A stretch of 25,747 bases of DNA from a virus: IMG/VR virus record IMGVR_UViG_3300028840_002714, positions 1 to 25,747 of that record, one strand, 5' to 3'. Shown here piece by piece: positions 1 to 7,758 of the stretch. Under the pieces are notes generated by a model, which was not told where the DNA came from, did not search any database, and saw only the letters and a list, made by a program, of their open reading frames with translations. The position numbers and the translations under genes are program-made. Position 1 is the first letter of the stretch. Every line of letters starts with the position of its first letter.

Positions 1-96
1 GGTATATGCATACGAGTTTTCGTGTACTTCCCGAAATTTTTTTTTCGAGGTAACACACAAACGTAAGTTACTGAATTTTAAGTATTTAAAAAAACC

Positions 97-768
97 ATGA
101 ATAAACCGAAACAATCATCAAATACCAAACGAGACAACACACATAACAGCCAGCCGAACAACTTAACAACCGTCAATGTCAAACGTACAGGTATAGGCTG
201 TCCGGGCCTAAAGAAATTCAAACTGAGCCAACTCAAAGAAAGCGAATACAATCCGAGAATAATCGACAACGAGACATTGCAAAGCCTGAAAAACTCAATA
301 AACCACTTCGGCTGTGTGGAACCGATAATAGTAAATGTAAGGCGTGGGCTTAATAGAATTGTCGGAGGCCATCAAAGATACAAAGTATTGAGCGAATTAA
401 AAGTGAAGGAGTGTATTTGCGTAACGGTGAATTGCAGCCAGTCGGAAGAAAAGCTGTTGAACATAACTTTGAACAATCAACACTTGCAGGGCAAGTTTAT
501 CGATAGCATTGCTGTTTATATCGACGAATTAAAAAGCCAATTGCCTGATTATCTGAATAAGCTTGATTTGAAAATTGAAAAATTGCGTGAACAGATCGGG
601 AAAAACGAAAAAAAGACAAAGCCGGCCTATGCAGAGGAAACTATAAAACCATACAAGAAAACTCATGTGCTTTTATCTTTTGAGCCAAAGTTACTTGTAA
701 AGATACTGCCACACCTGGAATCAATCCTGAAAGTTAAAGGCGTTCAATATGAACAGGGTTCGAACTGA
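97..768 (+). CDS. ParB/Spo0J-like nuclease-fold domain protein
   Basis: This 223-residue protein has a basic, Asn/Gln-rich N-terminal 35 residues, then a ParB N-terminal-type domain at about 40-125. Visible hallmarks are the YNPR strand (51-54), SLKNSINHFGCVEPIIV (63-79) and GGHQRYKVL (90-98), the counterpart of the ParB box that binds CTP or nucleotide in the family. There is no obvious C-terminal centromere-binding helix-turn-helix, and a lysine-rich helical linker leads to a short tail (about 185-223). Phage-borne ParB-fold proteins of this size commonly sit beside methyltransferases and are thought to act on DNA as nucleases or regulators rather than in partition. Here the next gene, a methyltransferase, overlaps its end by 20 bases, suggesting coupled translation. 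No clear Shine-Dalgarno site precedes the ATG. Fold assignment is firm; biochemical role is inference. Confidence 0.8.
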   Translation: MNKPKQSSNTKRDNTHNSQPNNLTTVNVKRTGIGCPGLKKFKLSQLKESEYNPRIIDNETLQSLKNSINHFGCVEPIIVNVRRGLNRIVGGHQRYKVLSELKVKECICVTVNCSQSEEKLLNITLNNQHLQGKFIDSIAVYIDELKSQLPDYLNKLDLKIEKLREQIGKNEKKTKPAYAEETIKPYKKTHVLLSFEPKLLVKILPHLESILKVKGVQYEQGSN

Positions 769-1306
769 TAATACATTTCTTGAAACGAAAATAAGATTGA
801 GACTCGACAATCTGCCGGCTGGTGATTGCAGAGTTTTAGATTGCTATGCCGGCACAGGTCTTATTTGGAGAACAATAAAAAAACGAAGCAAAAAAAAGAT
901 AAATGTTCTCGGCATTGAAATCGAAAACAGAGACGGAATATATTTGCAGGGTGACAATAGAAAGTTTCTGTCGTCGATGGATTTAAGTGCTTTTAATGTG
1001 ATAGACCTTGACGCTTACGGTGTACCGTATGACCAGCTGAGGATAATATTTTCGAAAAAGCCCAGGCCTGAGGCTGTTATATTTGTGACATTCATTCAAA
1101 TAATGTACGGCGGTTTGCCACACGGCATGTTAAGGGACATCGGATACAAAACATCGATGATTAACAAGTGTCCGGCATTGTTCTATAAAAACGGCTTTGA
1201 AAAATTCAAGCAGTACCTTGCATTTAACGGAATCGGACAAATCAGGCACTATTCGCATCAAAAAAAACATTATTTGTGTTTTAAGATAAAAAAAAGCGGC
1301 TCATAA
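749..1306 (+). CDS. SAM-dependent methyltransferase (Rossmann fold, DLDAYG motif)
   Basis: 185 residues. SAM-binding motif I is visible as VLDCYAGTG (29-37), an acidic post-motif-I strand as GIEIEN (55-60), and a motif IV-like segment as NVIDLDAYG (83-91). The DLDAYG form recalls the D-D-P-[FY]-G catalytic loop of the Trm1/RsmD-like RNA methyltransferases more than the DPPY or NPPY loop of adenine or cytosine DNA methylases, so the substrate (DNA or RNA) is open. It has no separate target-recognition domain, so sequence-specific DNA methylation of the restriction type is unlikely. It overlaps the ParB-like gene by 20 bases and has an AAAGG Shine-Dalgarno-like stretch about 10 bases upstream, within the ParB-like coding region. 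Together they look like a two-gene module. Enzyme class is well supported; substrate is not. Confidence 0.75.
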   Translation: MNRVRTDNTFLETKIRLRLDNLPAGDCRVLDCYAGTGLIWRTIKKRSKKKINVLGIEIENRDGIYLQGDNRKFLSSMDLSAFNVIDLDAYGVPYDQLRIIFSKKPRPEAVIFVTFIQIMYGGLPHGMLRDIGYKTSMINKCPALFYKNGFEKFKQYLAFNGIGQIRHYSHQKKHYLCFKIKKSGS

Positions 1307-1360
1307 AGATTGACTATACGCACGCTTACGGGAAAAGCGGAAAAAGCAGCCAGTTTTTCG

Positions 1361-1389
1361 TTGACAAAAACGCCATAAGTCGTTATTGT
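1361..1389 (+). promoter_or_regulatory. Candidate sigma70 promoter
   Basis: A perfect TTGACA (1361-1366) is followed after 17 bases by TATTGT (1384-1389), which matches four of six -10 consensus positions. It lies in the 137-base gap before the clamp-loader-like gene at 1444, so it would drive the operon beginning there. A second TATAAG at 1389-1394 is too far from the -35 box. Host sigma-factor preference is unknown. Confidence 0.55.
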
Positions 1390-1443
1390 ATAAGAAGTTA
1401 TGAACTTTTGATAATAACAAAAAACATACAGAAAGGACAAGTT

Positions 1444-2094
1444 ATGGCGAATATTTACGAAAAATACAGACCAAAGAAGTGGTCACAGGTAAAGGGACAA
1501 TCGAGAGCCGTACAAATCATCAGGCAGATGAAACAGAGAGGGCTTGCCGGCAGAGCTTTTTGGATTAGCGGTATATCCGGAAGTGGCAAGACAACGATTG
1601 CAAGACTAATCGCCAGCGAAGTCGCAGACGAGCTTTTTACAAAAGAATTTGACAGTGCAGAGGAATTTAACCAGGAAGCTTATCAGGAAGTTGAGCGGGA
1701 AATGTATCTTTACGGCGGCGGCAAAAAGCGTGGCCGTGCTTTCATCATTAATGAAGCACACGGATTAAGAGTGTGGATGATCAGACGCTTGCTCGGATTG
1801 CTTGAACGAATACCGAAGCATGTTGTTTTTATCTTCACGACAACGAAGGCAGGACAGGCCGGATTGTTCGAACAACAAATCGATGCCGGACCACTTTTGA
1901 GTAGGTGTGTAAACATTCCGCTCAATAGTAACGACGGTTTGGCTAAAGTTTTCGCTAAGCATTGTAAAAGAATCGCCGAGGCCGAAGGTCTGGACGGAAA
2001 ACCGCTTTCAGTCTATATCGAACTTGCCAGGGAATTAAAGAACAATTGCAGAGCTATGCTTATGGCAGTCGAATCAGGACAGATGATTAAATGA
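1444..2094 (+). CDS. Clamp-loader-like AAA+ ATPase (RFC/DnaX type)
   Basis: 216 residues from the ATG at 1444, chosen because AGAAAGGACA (about 1431-1440) gives a good Shine-Dalgarno site and the family signature YEKYRPKKWSQVKGQ begins at residue 5. An in-frame ATG at 1408 lacks a good site. AAA+ motifs appear in order: Walker A GISGSGKT (43-50), Walker B FIINEAH (100-106), sensor 1 around FIFTTT (129-134), the clamp-loader SRC motif LLSRC (151-155) and a sensor-2-like CRAML helix (202-206). Walker B reads NEAH where DEAH or DExH is usual. The Cys4 zinc module of bacterial DnaX and a collar domain are missing, making it much shorter than DnaX. No DNA polymerase or sliding clamp is in the window, so it may act with host subunits. 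Family placement is good; role is inferred. Confidence 0.8.
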   Translation: MANIYEKYRPKKWSQVKGQSRAVQIIRQMKQRGLAGRAFWISGISGSGKTTIARLIASEVADELFTKEFDSAEEFNQEAYQEVEREMYLYGGGKKRGRAFIINEAHGLRVWMIRRLLGLLERIPKHVVFIFTTTKAGQAGLFEQQIDAGPLLSRCVNIPLNSNDGLAKVFAKHCKRIAEAEGLDGKPLSVYIELARELKNNCRAMLMAVESGQMIK

Positions 2095-2108
2095 AAGGAG
2101 AGTGAAAA

Positions 2109-2945
2109 ATGATTTACAGAATTGGAGCCGACGGATTAGAAAATATAAGTGTTACAGAAGATGACAATAAAAACAACCTGCCAGTAGGTACAATCCTACA
2201 GCTGAATGGCTATGACAATCCGCGATACGTGATAATCAAGAACCTCGGAGTACATGAAAGGTACAGAAGTCACGGTGCTCGATACATGACGGTCAAGCTT
2301 GATGATTACACGTTTTCTCAGCATGATGCGTTCTCGATGAATCATATCGACACGAAGAAAGACAATCGAATCCACATGTATTACACGTCCGAAGTTATGC
2401 CGGAAGATAAGGTGCTTGAAATCTGGGAAAAAGCAAAACTGGTAGAACAACAAAAAAAGGAAGCGAAGGAAAAGGCCGAAAAGATTGCAGCTGAAAAAAA
2501 AGCCCGGGGACGTAAGCTGTTCGAAAAACATATTCCGCCAGAGGCACAGGCATTAATTGTCGCCAAGTGCGAACGCGATGATTGTGATTTGCAGACAGAC
2601 TATTTTGCGACATCGACGACGGCGACTGTGATTCTCGGATGGTCGAAACACAAGCGGGATTTGTTTTCTGAAATGCGTAAACACGCGGACCGGATATCGG
2701 AAACGGCACATCTTAAAAACAAACCCACAGTCGATTCAAACAATGAACCAAAGACGGAGCAAAATAAATCATGGTGGCATCCAAAAGACGAACACCGCGA
2801 AAAATACAGCATGGGAAAAGGCTACTATCTTAAAGACGGCAATGCTTATTCGACTGGATGGCTGATTCAAAAAGTGTGCAAATATCAAGACTGGTCACCA
2901 AGTCTTTATATCTCAATGGCCGAACGATGCATATTTGAGAAGTAA
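2109..2945 (+). CDS. Accessory protein of unknown function with conserved C-terminal domain
   Basis: 278 residues, with a strong AAAGGAG site just upstream of the ATG. The N-terminal third (1-100) is beta-rich. A highly charged coiled-coil-like helix follows (about 104-140, rich in Lys, Glu and Ala). The C-terminal half contains TDYFATSTTATVILGWSKH, LFSEMRKHA and the EHREKYSMGKGYYL block near residue 235. That combination of strings is familiar from proteins carried on mobile elements and phages, but I do not know a demonstrated function. It is 14 bases downstream of the AAA+ gene and so probably in the same operon. No catalytic motif can be named. Confidence 0.6.
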   Translation: MIYRIGADGLENISVTEDDNKNNLPVGTILQLNGYDNPRYVIIKNLGVHERYRSHGARYMTVKLDDYTFSQHDAFSMNHIDTKKDNRIHMYYTSEVMPEDKVLEIWEKAKLVEQQKKEAKEKAEKIAAEKKARGRKLFEKHIPPEAQALIVAKCERDDCDLQTDYFATSTTATVILGWSKHKRDLFSEMRKHADRISETAHLKNKPTVDSNNEPKTEQNKSWWHPKDEHREKYSMGKGYYLKDGNAYSTGWLIQKVCKYQDWSPSLYISMAERCIFEK

Positions 2946-2964
2946 TGGAAAGGAAGTGACAGAA

Positions 2965-3267
2965 ATGGAAAATACATTAGTTGTCGAAAAATCGATTCAC
3001 GAAATAGCAAAAAGGGCAAACATTGAAATCGACAAAGTTGATTTAGGCATAACATTGAACGTGGCAATGAATGACGAACAGGTCAGAGACCTGGTTGCGA
3101 TGATGGGATTTTTGGTCGGTCAACAAATGGAGCCCGGGCAAATACTGGCAGAGTTGTATCACGACTTAAACGCTTTCAAACAAATACATCTTAATCCTGG
3201 TACTGAAAGATGTTTTTCGCCGAGGTCAGCGGGATACGCACAAAAGGTATTGCGTTCGCAAATATAA
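2965..3267 (+). CDS. Small protein of unknown function
   Basis: 100 residues from the ATG at 2965, which is preceded by GGAAAGGAAG. The longer in-frame reading from a TTG at 2935 would overlap the previous gene and lacks a better site. It is mildly acidic and predicted mainly helical (MNDEQVRDLVAMMGFLVGQQ). No recognisable domain, signal peptide or membrane segment is seen. It is followed at once by the tRNA-like hairpin. Confidence 0.55.
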   Translation: MENTLVVEKSIHEIAKRANIEIDKVDLGITLNVAMNDEQVRDLVAMMGFLVGQQMEPGQILAELYHDLNAFKQIHLNPGTERCFSPRSAGYAQKVLRSQI

Positions 3268-3274
3268 GAAAACA

Positions 3275-3313
3275 GCCCCGAACGGAACGCCGGTTCGACT
3301 CCGGCACGGGGCA
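3275..3313 (+). ncRNA. tRNA-like minihelix (T-arm plus acceptor stem remnant)
   Basis: An outer stem GCCCCG (3275-3280) pairs with CGGGGC (3307-3312). Inside it is a perfect T-arm: GCCGG (3289-3293), loop TTCGACT (3294-3300), CCGGC (3301-3305). One base after the T-stem the 3' acceptor-type strand begins, as in a tRNA, and A3313 would be the discriminator base. CCA is not encoded. Only eight bases (AACGGAAC) occupy the place of the D and anticodon arms, so it cannot be a working canonical tRNA. It could be a tRNA relic, the tRNA 3' end carried by an attachment site, or an mRNA hairpin between two genes. There is no U-tract, so a terminator is unlikely. Confidence 0.45.
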
Positions 3314-3344
3314 TTATTAAAAATAAATTTGAGGGATAAAAACA

Positions 3345-3692
3345 ATGGCAACATATAGTTTCAATCAGAAGAAAACAAGAGAGCTACAAACGGCAATACA
3401 AAACGCTCCGGAAGGATATGAAGCATTTTTTCAGCCAACACATCATAGAGGTTGCGTCCAAGTATTGAGGTTCACTGACAAGGAAAAATACAAAACTGAT
3501 TATTGTGTCAACACGTTCAGATCGCGAGACATCAATCACGAAGCTTTTTATAAAAAACTATCAGTGACAGAGAATGATGTTTTGGAATTAAGCCAGGAAT
3601 GGATTGACATGATATTAAAAGCCAAGAGGCTTAAATTCTACGCGAACAAAAGAAAAGGCCGAGTAATTGTTCGGCTGAGAATATTCAAATAA
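3345..3692 (+). CDS. Small basic protein of unknown function
   Basis: 115 residues, ATG preceded by GAGGG. It is rich in Lys and Arg, especially in the last 25 residues (AKRLKFYANKRKGRVIVRL), which could bind nucleic acid, but no named motif is present. It lies between the tRNA-like hairpin and the radical-SAM gene in a co-directional run. I do not recognise a family. Confidence 0.55.
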   Translation: MATYSFNQKKTRELQTAIQNAPEGYEAFFQPTHHRGCVQVLRFTDKEKYKTDYCVNTFRSRDINHEAFYKKLSVTENDVLELSQEWIDMILKAKRLKFYANKRKGRVIVRLRIFK

Positions 3693-3726
3693 ACAGACAA
3701 AAGAACATATTAGAGAAAGGATTAAC

Positions 3727-4482
3727 ATGCCAGTAATTTACAGACCCAGTGGAAGGGCGCTCGAGTATTCATTTCTTGCGTTAAATCATTATATAGGCTG
3801 CACGCATGGTTGTTTTTATTGCTATGTGCCTACAATGCCATTATTCAAAGAACGTGACTTTACAAATCCGGACGTTAGGCCGGATATAATTAACAGGATC
3901 GAAAAAGAAGCTCCACGATATGCAGGTACGAACGAACGCGTTTTATTATGCTTCACGTGTGACCCATATCAGCCAATTGATAAAAAAGAAAAAGTCACCA
4001 GGTCAGTTATTAGAGTTTTGAGAAAGTACAATATACCTTTTCAAATTTTGACCAAAGGCGGCCTTAGAGCCAAAAGAGATTTTGATTTATATGGAGCAAG
4101 AGACGCGTTCGCAACAACATTAACTTTTATAAAAGAAGATGATTCTAAAAAACACGAACCGAACGCAGCAACGCCAGGCAATAGAATAAAAGCATTGATT
4201 GAGGCTCATAGTCAGGGGATTGAAACGTGGGTTAGCCTCGAACCGGTTATCGACATAAGACAGACTTTGGAATTGATCGAGATAACTCAAAACTGTGTTG
4301 ATTATTATAAAATCGGAAAACTTAATCACCTAAAGAGCGATATAAACTGGCGGGATTTCGGAATCGAAGCAATAAGAATTTGTGAGAAGTACAATAAACC
4401 ATATTACATCAAAGATGACCTTGCATATCATTTGAACGGAATCGAATTTACAAATACAGACAAACGATTAGCAACTATATAA
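3727..4482 (+). CDS. Radical-SAM protein, SplB/photolyase-like family
   Basis: 251 residues, with AGAAAGGA upstream of the ATG. The Fe-S cluster motif CTHGCFYC (Cys25, Cys29, Cys32) is the CxxxCxxC signature of radical-SAM enzymes. The N-terminal YSFLALNHYIGCTHGCFYCY, the FTCDPYQP segment, QILTKGG and WVSLEPV follow the barrel layout of the SplB-type group, which includes spore photoproduct lyase and many uncharacterised relatives. It would use SAM and a [4Fe-4S] cluster to make a 5'-deoxyadenosyl radical. Its length fits the small SplB-like members without extra domains. Substrate is unknown: DNA repair, nucleotide or tRNA modification are all possible. It ends two bases before the terminase small-subunit ATG. 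Enzyme superfamily is certain; function is not. Confidence 0.85.
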   Translation: MPVIYRPSGRALEYSFLALNHYIGCTHGCFYCYVPTMPLFKERDFTNPDVRPDIINRIEKEAPRYAGTNERVLLCFTCDPYQPIDKKEKVTRSVIRVLRKYNIPFQILTKGGLRAKRDFDLYGARDAFATTLTFIKEDDSKKHEPNAATPGNRIKALIEAHSQGIETWVSLEPVIDIRQTLELIEITQNCVDYYKIGKLNHLKSDINWRDFGIEAIRICEKYNKPYYIKDDLAYHLNGIEFTNTDKRLATI

Positions 4483-4484
4483 AC

Positions 4485-5651
4485 ATGGCCAAGGATGATA
4501 TTAGTGAAGTTGCTTGGCGGCAGAGATATTTAGTTCTGTTGCAGAAAGTCAGTTCTGGGGACACATTGTCAAAGAGTGAGCTTACAGAGCTAAGAAAATA
4601 TGAGCGCCTATCCGAAAAGAGCAAATCCAAAAAAAAGCCATTAATCATCGATAGAAAACCAACTGACAGGTCACGCAAATCTAAAAAGAAAAAAGCCAAA
4701 GGGAAAAGTAATTCATCACCGGTATCGCCGGCGGACGTAAAACTTTTAGGCCTTGAATGTGACAGCTTGACCGAGGCTGATGCGGCATTGAAAACAGAAG
4801 TATCGTTGAGTGAGCTTTTCATAAAATTTCCGAAACTAAGGAAGGCATGGGACAGAGGCAGATTGCTAAGAAATCTCAGAGACTTTGCAAGAACAGGGAC
4901 AAGCATATCCGCAGCGGCTAAGAAGTTAAAATATAACAACGGCCAGCAGCTGAGGGAAATTATCGACGGCGATTCTGAGCTTAGTGACTTGTGGGAACAA
5001 ACAAACCTCGAATTGCATTTTGAGATTAGGTCGGCAATTATCGAGGAAGCCAAACAGGGAAATCTAAAAGCTCTTAAAACCGTTGACGGTTTACTGTCAC
5101 AGGACGAAGAAATCAAATCGGTTGATTTTTCTCATGTATCGGTACAGGAGCTTGCTGATTTGACATGCAAGAGCAGAAAAACAATATATGAATGGTTCGG
5201 GAAAGGTTTGCCCAGGAACGAAGATAAAACGGTTGACCTTAGTATATTTTTGACGTGGTACGAAAACTATTTGATTCAAAGAAACGGCAAAGGCATAAAG
5301 GATTTTTCAAGCTCAACAGACCCGTTAAGAAGTATCAGAGCGGAGAAATTAAGAGTAGAGCTTAACAAACATCGAAATCAGTTACTGGACAGGGACGAAG
5401 TTATCATGGGACAGATCGCGTGGGTTCAGAACATTCTGGATTTCTGCAAAAAGGGCGTTGAGAGTTTGGCAAGAATGTGCGTAAGCCAGCCGCGGGAAAA
5501 AATTATTGAGATATTAAAAGTATTTTTCAGTGACTTACATGGAGAGTCATCGAAAGTGCCGCATGAATTAAAACTACCGGAAGAAAAAGAAAAGCAGCTG
5601 AGAGAGTTTTTGCTTAGCTTAAAGCCGCACGATAAAAAAGATGATACTTAA
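4485..5651 (+). CDS. Terminase small subunit, Nu1-like C-terminal half with long N-terminal extension
   Basis: 388 residues. Residues about 218-310 resemble lambda gpNu1: a winged helix (VSVQELADLTCKSRKTIYEW), an LTWYENYL helix corresponding to the gpNu1 WYAE segment, and RAEKLRVELNK, where small subunits enter their coiled region. In the family this part binds the packaging site and recruits the large subunit. gpNu1 is about 180 residues, so the first ~215 residues are extra: a Lys/Ser-rich disordered stretch (43-80) and a second helix-turn-helix-like part (ARTGTSISAAAKKLKYNN, 135-152). The large terminase gene overlaps its end by 11 bases, which is the expected order. There is no clear Shine-Dalgarno site, so translation may be coupled to the upstream gene. 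Confidence 0.75.
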   Translation: MAKDDISEVAWRQRYLVLLQKVSSGDTLSKSELTELRKYERLSEKSKSKKKPLIIDRKPTDRSRKSKKKKAKGKSNSSPVSPADVKLLGLECDSLTEADAALKTEVSLSELFIKFPKLRKAWDRGRLLRNLRDFARTGTSISAAAKKLKYNNGQQLREIIDGDSELSDLWEQTNLELHFEIRSAIIEEAKQGNLKALKTVDGLLSQDEEIKSVDFSHVSVQELADLTCKSRKTIYEWFGKGLPRNEDKTVDLSIFLTWYENYLIQRNGKGIKDFSSSTDPLRSIRAEKLRVELNKHRNQLLDRDEVIMGQIAWVQNILDFCKKGVESLARMCVSQPREKIIEILKVFFSDLHGESSKVPHELKLPEEKEKQLREFLLSLKPHDKKDDT

Positions 5652-7557
5652 TAAAAGACCATTGCAGACATTGGAGGAGGTGAAGGACGCATGGGCGGAC
5701 AAGGAAATCCCGTCTTTGTCCGAGTGGGCCGAAAACAATTACATCTTGCCAAAAGAAACAGCAGAGCTTTCCGGCCCCTGGTCAAACGAATATGTACCGT
5801 TTTTACAAAAACCCATGGAGTGGCTTTCGGACGTAGGCACAAGGCAGGTGACAGTCGCGGCATGTAGTCAGGGGGCAAAAACTGAATTAGGTAATATTTT
5901 CATCGGTCGAACAGTCGATGTCGCACCGGCACCGACGATGATAGTCATGCCAAGGGAAGTTGACGCGAAAAGGAGAATTGCAACAAGATTAAGACCGATG
6001 TTCAAATCAACACCGACTTTATTAAGTCACCTTGGCGGCAATCTTGAGAAGCTTAACACAGGCAAAGAAACGGTGCTCGACAATATGATTTTTTATATAG
6101 CCTGGTCGAATAGCCCAGCTGCGTTGTCTGATAATCCGGTATGTCACATAATCCTTGACGAAGTAGGTAAATTTCCACCGTCGAGCGGTAAAGAGGCGGA
6201 TCCAGTGAGTTTGTCTAAAAAAAGGCAGAGAACATTCAGGACACGTTCAAAACTTCTTGTCTTATCGACGTTCGTTGAGGAAGGTGACTTGTTCGATGCT
6301 GAATTTCAAAAAGGTGACATGAATGAGTTTTTCGTCAAATGTCAGCTTTGTGGAATTTACCACATAATGGCAAACAAAAATTTGATAATGGACAAAACGA
6401 AAAGCGGTAAGTTACTGCATCCGGAGAAATACAAAAACGGCGGACATGCAAGATACGTCTGTCCGTTTTGTCAACGCCCCTGGTCCGAGTATCAAAGATG
6501 GGATGCTGTTTTCAGTGGAGTATATGCACCAGCTGGTTGTAAGGTTGACAGGAGCGGTCAAATAATCGGCAATATGCCGGTGACAAGTCATCATAGTTGC
6601 AGGATATCGGCTTTTATGTTGAATCCGGCTTTCCAAACAATGGATGACTTAGCAGCTGATTGGGCTAACGCAATGACTGAAAAGAAAAAAAGAAATGTTA
6701 AGCCCCTGCAGGATTATGTCAATTCACAGCTTGCCGAAACATGGAAGGAGACGGAAAAAGAAACCGATATCACACCGCTGTTGGCTCATGTCGGAAATTA
6801 TGAACAAAGCAAAGTACCGAAAGGCGTGCAGATGATAAGCTGCGGTGTCGATATCCAGATAGATCACATATGGGTAAGCGTAGAGGGATGGGGATATCTC
6901 TCAGAGGTTTGGTCTATTTACGAGGCACGTTTAGAGACCGGAAGCACGAAGGAGCTTGAAAACTGGGAATTGCTAAGAAGATTTCTGAAAACTCCCTGGC
7001 AGAGCGAAGATGATAATAACAAGATACCGTTTTATATTTATGTCACTGCGATAGATACAGGATACAGGCCGGAAGTTGTAAAAGACTTTTGCTCTCAATG
7101 TACTGAGCTTAATCTGTTACAGGTACGCGGTGACGATAGTGTCCGCAATCGTCCGTTCAGGGCTTCCAAGATAGCCGGTGGATTAATGATTCGTTATGAC
7201 CTTAATCTTAATTCATACAAAGGCCGGCTCTACAGGTTACTATTCGAATCCAAAACCCCGGGCCCGGGCTACTGGCATTTACACAAAGAGACAACGGAAG
7301 AAACGTTGCAGCATTTAACATCTGAGGAACAAAGACCGGTAAGAACCAAAAGAAAACAATCTTACGAATTGATTTGGGTTTTGAAAAAAGAGCATCTGCC
7401 GAACCACTTGTGGGACTGTAAGGTGTATTCATCTTTTGCGGCAGAAATAAGCGGTGCTCAGTCATTACAACCATTGACGAATGAGCCAAAAGTGAACGAA
7501 TCAAATCAGAACAAACAGGGAACGGGTTTTCTCGATGATATACCGAAATTATTCTGA
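5641..7557 (+). CDS. Terminase large subunit (lambda GpA family)
   Basis: 638 residues, close to lambda gpA (641). The N-terminal ATPase translocates DNA: Walker A-like AACSQGAKTE (73-82), Walker B HIILDEVGKFP (169-179) and a coupling-type LVLSTF (206-211). A zinc-knuckle-like CQLC (234-237) and CPFC (274-277) pair separates the ATPase from the nuclease. The nuclease domain contains CGVDIQ (401-406, Asp404) and AIDTGY (470-475, Asp472), the acidic residues expected for the metal-dependent DNA cutting that makes genome ends. It overlaps the small subunit. The C-terminus, GTGFLDDIPKLF, is echoed at the start of the zinc-ribbon protein at 8032. Confidence 0.93.
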   Translation: MILNKRPLQTLEEVKDAWADKEIPSLSEWAENNYILPKETAELSGPWSNEYVPFLQKPMEWLSDVGTRQVTVAACSQGAKTELGNIFIGRTVDVAPAPTMIVMPREVDAKRRIATRLRPMFKSTPTLLSHLGGNLEKLNTGKETVLDNMIFYIAWSNSPAALSDNPVCHIILDEVGKFPPSSGKEADPVSLSKKRQRTFRTRSKLLVLSTFVEEGDLFDAEFQKGDMNEFFVKCQLCGIYHIMANKNLIMDKTKSGKLLHPEKYKNGGHARYVCPFCQRPWSEYQRWDAVFSGVYAPAGCKVDRSGQIIGNMPVTSHHSCRISAFMLNPAFQTMDDLAADWANAMTEKKKRNVKPLQDYVNSQLAETWKETEKETDITPLLAHVGNYEQSKVPKGVQMISCGVDIQIDHIWVSVEGWGYLSEVWSIYEARLETGSTKELENWELLRRFLKTPWQSEDDNNKIPFYIYVTAIDTGYRPEVVKDFCSQCTELNLLQVRGDDSVRNRPFRASKIAGGLMIRYDLNLNSYKGRLYRLLFESKTPGPGYWHLHKETTEETLQHLTSEEQRPVRTKRKQSYELIWVLKKEHLPNHLWDCKVYSSFAAEISGAQSLQPLTNEPKVNESNQNKQGTGFLDDIPKLF

Positions 7558-7586
7558 AAATCGGAGAAATAATGCTTAAAACCGCT

Positions 7587-7711
7587 CAAATCGCAAAAAG
7601 GGGTATTATTACACTAATGGAGCCAAAAAAGTTGCTCTACGGGCTTCCTACAGCCTCAAATCCGGCTGAAAACGGCATAAATCCACCAATTTTGCTTTTG
7701 AGTGATATTTT
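7587..7711 (+). repeat. Non-coding interspersed repeat, copy A
   Basis: This 125-base stretch aligns without gaps to 17829-17953. The first ~94 bases are roughly 85 percent identical, including a 16-base perfect run AAAAAGTTGCTCTACG, and the rest is weaker but ends in a shared GATATTTT. It fills most of the gap after the large terminase gene. The conserved AGCC and GGCT segments (about 7651-7667) can form a short hairpin. No ORF shared by both copies is evident. Orientation is the same as copy B. Its function is unknown. Confidence 0.75.
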
Positions 7712-7758
7712 CAGGCATTGCGCGGATCGCGGAGAAACATTTTGATAAAGGTGACATA

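Noticed and set aside
3240-3315. A complete tRNA gene ending at the TTCGACT T-arm
   Set aside because: No upstream sequence at tRNA distance can pair with the acceptor 3' strand other than GCCCCG at 3275, and there is no room for D and anticodon arms.
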